A program made the translations under genes and the position numbers. The notes under the pieces were generated by a model. It was not told the DNA's origin. It did no database searches and saw only the letters and a program-made list of their open reading frames with translations. This document shows positions 6,557 to 8,172 of a stretch of DNA of 8,172 nt, one piece after another (the stretch's first letter is position 1; every line of letters starts with the position of its first letter). Source of the stretch: Nitriliruptoraceae bacterium (GTDB lineage: Bacteria; Actinomycetota; Nitriliruptoria; Nitriliruptorales; Nitriliruptoraceae); contig PWEU01000367.1 of the NCBI GenBank assembly GCA_003554005.1, positions 1 through 8,172 of the forward strand, read 5' to 3'.

Positions 6557-6562
6557 CCTCCT
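6557..6562 (-). promoter_or_regulatory. Shine-Dalgarno of the SRPBCC gene
   Basis: AGGAGG on the - strand, 8 nt before the ATG at 6548. It decides between this start and the longer GTG start at 6677. Confidence 0.7.
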
Positions 6563-6712
6563 CGCACGGCAGTCGCACGCTAACGGCTCCGGCGCCGCCC
6601 GCCACCTCGACGTTGTCGCCGTCGCACGGGACGGCTTCCGGGTCCGCCACCTCGGCGTCGCCGGACGGAGCCCCCACACCGCTGTCGTTCTGAGCTCGCG
6701 CGGCCGGCTCGC

Positions 6713-6718
6713 TACCCT
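6713..6718 (+). promoter_or_regulatory. Candidate -10 of the tRNA-Thr promoter
   Basis: TACCCT fits TANNNT and lies 11 nt before the first tRNA base, so transcription would start a few nt ahead of the mature 5' end. A weak -35 candidate, TTCTGA (6688-6693), has a 19-nt spacer, longer than ideal. No other -10-like hexamer is closer. Confidence 0.35.
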
Positions 6719-6729
6719 TCCGCCCTCCT

Positions 6730-6802
6730 GCTGGAGTAGCTCAGTCGGTAGAGCAATCGCCTCGTAAGCGATAGGTCAGGGGTTCGAATCCCCTCTCCAG
6801 CT
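6730..6802 (+). tRNA. tRNA-Thr (anticodon CGU)
   Basis: The 73-nt sequence folds into a full cloverleaf. The acceptor GCTGGAG (6730-6736) pairs with CTCCAGC (6795-6801) over 7 bp. The D stem is GCTC/GAGC with loop AGTCGGTA. The anticodon stem ATCGC/GCGAT encloses loop CTCGTAA. The variable loop is AGGTC, and the T stem AGGGG/CCCCT encloses TTCGAAT. Anticodon CGT (6763-6765) reads ACG, a threonine codon. The discriminator base is T6802. The genome has CCG next, so the CCA end is not encoded and must be added by tRNA nucleotidyltransferase. The gene stands alone between divergent SRPBCC and downstream monooxygenase genes. Confidence 0.96.
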
Positions 6803-6976
6803 CCGGGCTCGGGGCGCGGGCAGGGGGTCTCGGTTCGATCCGGGATCCCACCGTTGCGTCCTGCGCTCCGTCGTGATCGTCCTCGGCGTCCCGCCTGGCA
6901 GCGCGCCGTCGAGGCCGTCGGGCTGGGATGCAGGGACGCGTCGGTGACGATGGTGGCCGGAGGTGCTGCGCCGTGT

Positions 6977-7018
6977 TGCGTCGAACCGGTCCGACCTGTG
7001 CCGAACTGCGTCGAGCCG
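6977..7018 (+). repeat. Pair of 12-bp direct repeats upstream of the monooxygenase gene
   Basis: TGCGTCGAACCG (6977-6988) and TGCGTCGAGCCG (7007-7018) differ at one base and are exactly 30 bp apart, about three helical turns. They lie 51-92 nt before the ATG at 7069 in a 266-nt gap that otherwise shows no gene. The spacing would suit a regulator binding on one face of the DNA, but no clear promoter hexamers are seen and chance similarity in GC-rich DNA is possible. Confidence 0.3.
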
Positions 7019-7068
7019 CGAGTCGGTGCCAGCCTCCTCGCATCCCCCTCCCGTGACCAGGAGACCGG

Positions 7069-8109
7069 ATGACCTCGCCCGCACCAGTCGACCGTCCCGA
7101 TCTGCTGCCGTGGTCGATCCTCGACCTCGCTCCGGTGCACCGCGGCGAGACCACCGCTGTGGCCCTCGATGGCACTCTCGACCTGGCCCAGCGAGCTGAG
7201 GCGCTCGGCTACCGGCGGGTCTGGTACGCCGATCACCACAACATCCCGAGGATCGCCTCGGCGGCGACCAGCGTGCTGATCGCGCACGTCGCTGCCCACA
7301 CCTCGACGATCCGGTTGGGGGCGGGTGGGATCATGCTGCCCAATCACGCGCCACTCACGATCGCCGAGCAGTTCGGGACCCTGGCCACGCTCCATCCAGG
7401 GCGGATCGACCTCGGGGTTGGACGGGCGCCCGGGACCGATCAGCGGACGCTGCACGCCCTGCGCCGGAGCACAGCGGCCGCCGAGCGGTTCCCGGACGAC
7501 GTCCGCGAGCTCTTGGGCTACCTCGCCGGCCGGTCCCTGGTGCCGGGCGTCGACGCCGTGCCGGGTGCCGGGAGCCGCGTGCCGATCACGATCCTGGGCT
7601 CCTCGCTGTTCGGTGCGCGGCTCGCGGCTCAGCTCGGCCTGCCCTACGCCTTCGCCTCGCATTTCGCCCCGGCCGCTCTGCACCCGGCCGTCGAGGCCTA
7701 CCGGAGTGGGTTCCAACCCTCACCGGCCTGCGAGCGGCCCTACGTCATCGCGGGCATGAACGCGATCGCCGCCCCCACCGAGGAGGAGGCGAAGATGCTG
7801 CTCCGTGGAGCCGCTCGGTCCCGGGCGAGGCTCGTGTTCAGCCGGCCCGGACGGCGGCTGACGGAGGAGGAGGCGGACCTGCTGCTCGACTCGCCGTCGG
7901 GGTCGCCGGCCTGGGAGATGCTGCGCTATACGGCGGTGGGCACGCCCCAGGAGGCGCGGCAGCAGCTCAGCCGGTTCGCGGCCGCAGCGGAAGCCGACGA
8001 GGTCATGATCGCGTCCATCGCTCCCGAGCGCGCCGCAGCTGTGCGCACCATCGAGGCGCTCGCCGGTGCTGCCCGAGCGGCGCAGGATGAAGGCTCTCGA
8101 GGCCGCTGA
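7069..8109 (+). CDS. Luciferase-like flavin-dependent monooxygenase (YhbW-type)
   Basis: A 346-residue protein of the bacterial luciferase-like monooxygenase (LLM) superfamily, TIM-barrel enzymes that use reduced FMN (or F420 in some actinobacterial members) and O2. It closely follows the E. coli YhbW pattern: SILDLAPV (16-23) on the first strand, the helix LAQRAEALGY, and YADHHNIPRIASAATS from Y53 with the His pair 56-57. It continues with GGIMLPNHAPLTIAEQFGTL from about G86, and GRIDLGVGRAPGTD ending at D124. The C-terminal half has the SLFGARLAAQLGLPYAFASHF stretch and a late helical region (SPAWEMLRYTAVGTPQEARQQL). Length is as usual for the family. The ATG is preceded by AGGAGA (7059-7064), a good though close (4-nt) Shine-Dalgarno. 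Substrate unknown; no partner flavin reductase gene is in the window. The last codons run into a short repeat region. Confidence 0.92.
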   Translation: MTSPAPVDRPDLLPWSILDLAPVHRGETTAVALDGTLDLAQRAEALGYRRVWYADHHNIPRIASAATSVLIAHVAAHTSTIRLGAGGIMLPNHAPLTIAEQFGTLATLHPGRIDLGVGRAPGTDQRTLHALRRSTAAAERFPDDVRELLGYLAGRSLVPGVDAVPGAGSRVPITILGSSLFGARLAAQLGLPYAFASHFAPAALHPAVEAYRSGFQPSPACERPYVIAGMNAIAAPTEEEAKMLLRGAARSRARLVFSRPGRRLTEEEADLLLDSPSGSPAWEMLRYTAVGTPQEARQQLSRFAAAAEADEVMIASIAPERAAAVRTIEALAGAARAAQDEGSRGR

Positions 8110-8159
8110 GGCCGGTTGTTCCGCTGAGGCCGCTGAGGCCGCTGAGGCCCCCGAGAGCC
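8092..8159 (+). repeat. 9-bp direct repeats within an inverted repeat at the end of the monooxygenase gene
   Basis: CCGCTGAGG occurs at 8103-8111 (containing the TGA stop of the monooxygenase gene) and three times back-to-back at 8121-8147. The cluster is framed by GGCTCTCG (8092-8099) and its reverse complement CGAGAGCC (8152-8159), with a further GGCC/GGCC pairing just inside. The result is a long-looped stem that spans the stop codon and could act as a terminator or 3'-end structure; there is no U-tract. The window ends 13 nt later. Confidence 0.7.
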
Positions 8160-8172
8160 CGAGACCCCCTAG

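Noticed and set aside
6730..7068. tRNA-Thr considered as an integration site for a mobile element.
   Set aside because: No integrase gene and no repeat of the tRNA 3' end are found in the window; neighbouring genes look like ordinary chromosome.
6712..7716. A 334-codon open frame on the - strand ending in a GEGIRTPDLSLTRRLLY-like peptide.
   Set aside because: The 3' part is the antisense of tRNA-Thr, a well-known source of spurious predicted proteins, and the rest is antisense to the well-supported monooxygenase gene.

Overview
The window is a GC-rich chromosomal segment, most likely from an actinobacterium. Four things point there: strong GC bias at third codon positions, GTG starts, a thymidylate kinase fused to a major-facilitator transporter, and a DUF222/13E12-type HNH protein preceded by a perfect actinobacterial-style LexA (SOS) box, TCGAAC-N4-GTTCGA. 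The tRNA lacks an encoded CCA, which also fits. Genus or class cannot be assigned from the sequence alone.

Left part (1-3829, + strand), DNA replication and nucleotide supply. The window opens inside a gene whose C-terminus is an acidic stretch followed by a repetitive Lys/Ser/Thr tail. Tail and gene order suggest topoisomerase I, but no diagnostic domain is visible. A strong hairpin follows its stop. Next are a 702-residue MFS-thymidylate kinase fusion and, overlapping it by 4 nt with its own strong Shine-Dalgarno, the DNA polymerase III delta' subunit gene (holB). These two are translationally coupled, linking dTTP synthesis with the clamp loader. A multi-part hairpin follows holB.

Middle part (3830-5930, - strand). 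A 297-nt convergent intergenic region contains only hairpins. It separates holB from a 559-residue DUF222-HNH endonuclease gene. That gene's promoter is the most informative regulatory element here: the SOS box fills the 17-nt spacer between a TTGTTT -35 and a TACGAT -10, so LexA would directly block RNA polymerase. This makes the gene a likely DNA-damage-inducible nuclease.

Right part (5931-8172). A small SRPBCC-type ligand-binding/polyketide-cyclase-like gene lies on the - strand. Divergent from it is a tRNA-Thr(CGU) on the + strand. A 266-nt gap with short repeats comes next, then a luciferase-like flavin monooxygenase of the YhbW type. Its stop codon lies within a 9-bp direct-repeat cluster bracketed by an inverted repeat at the window end.

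I see no insertion sequence, integrase, CRISPR array or prophage module. Most of the window looks like ordinary core chromosome. The SOS-controlled HNH gene is the only accessory-like element, and its family and this type of control are already known in mycobacteria, so it is a noteworthy instance rather than a new system.
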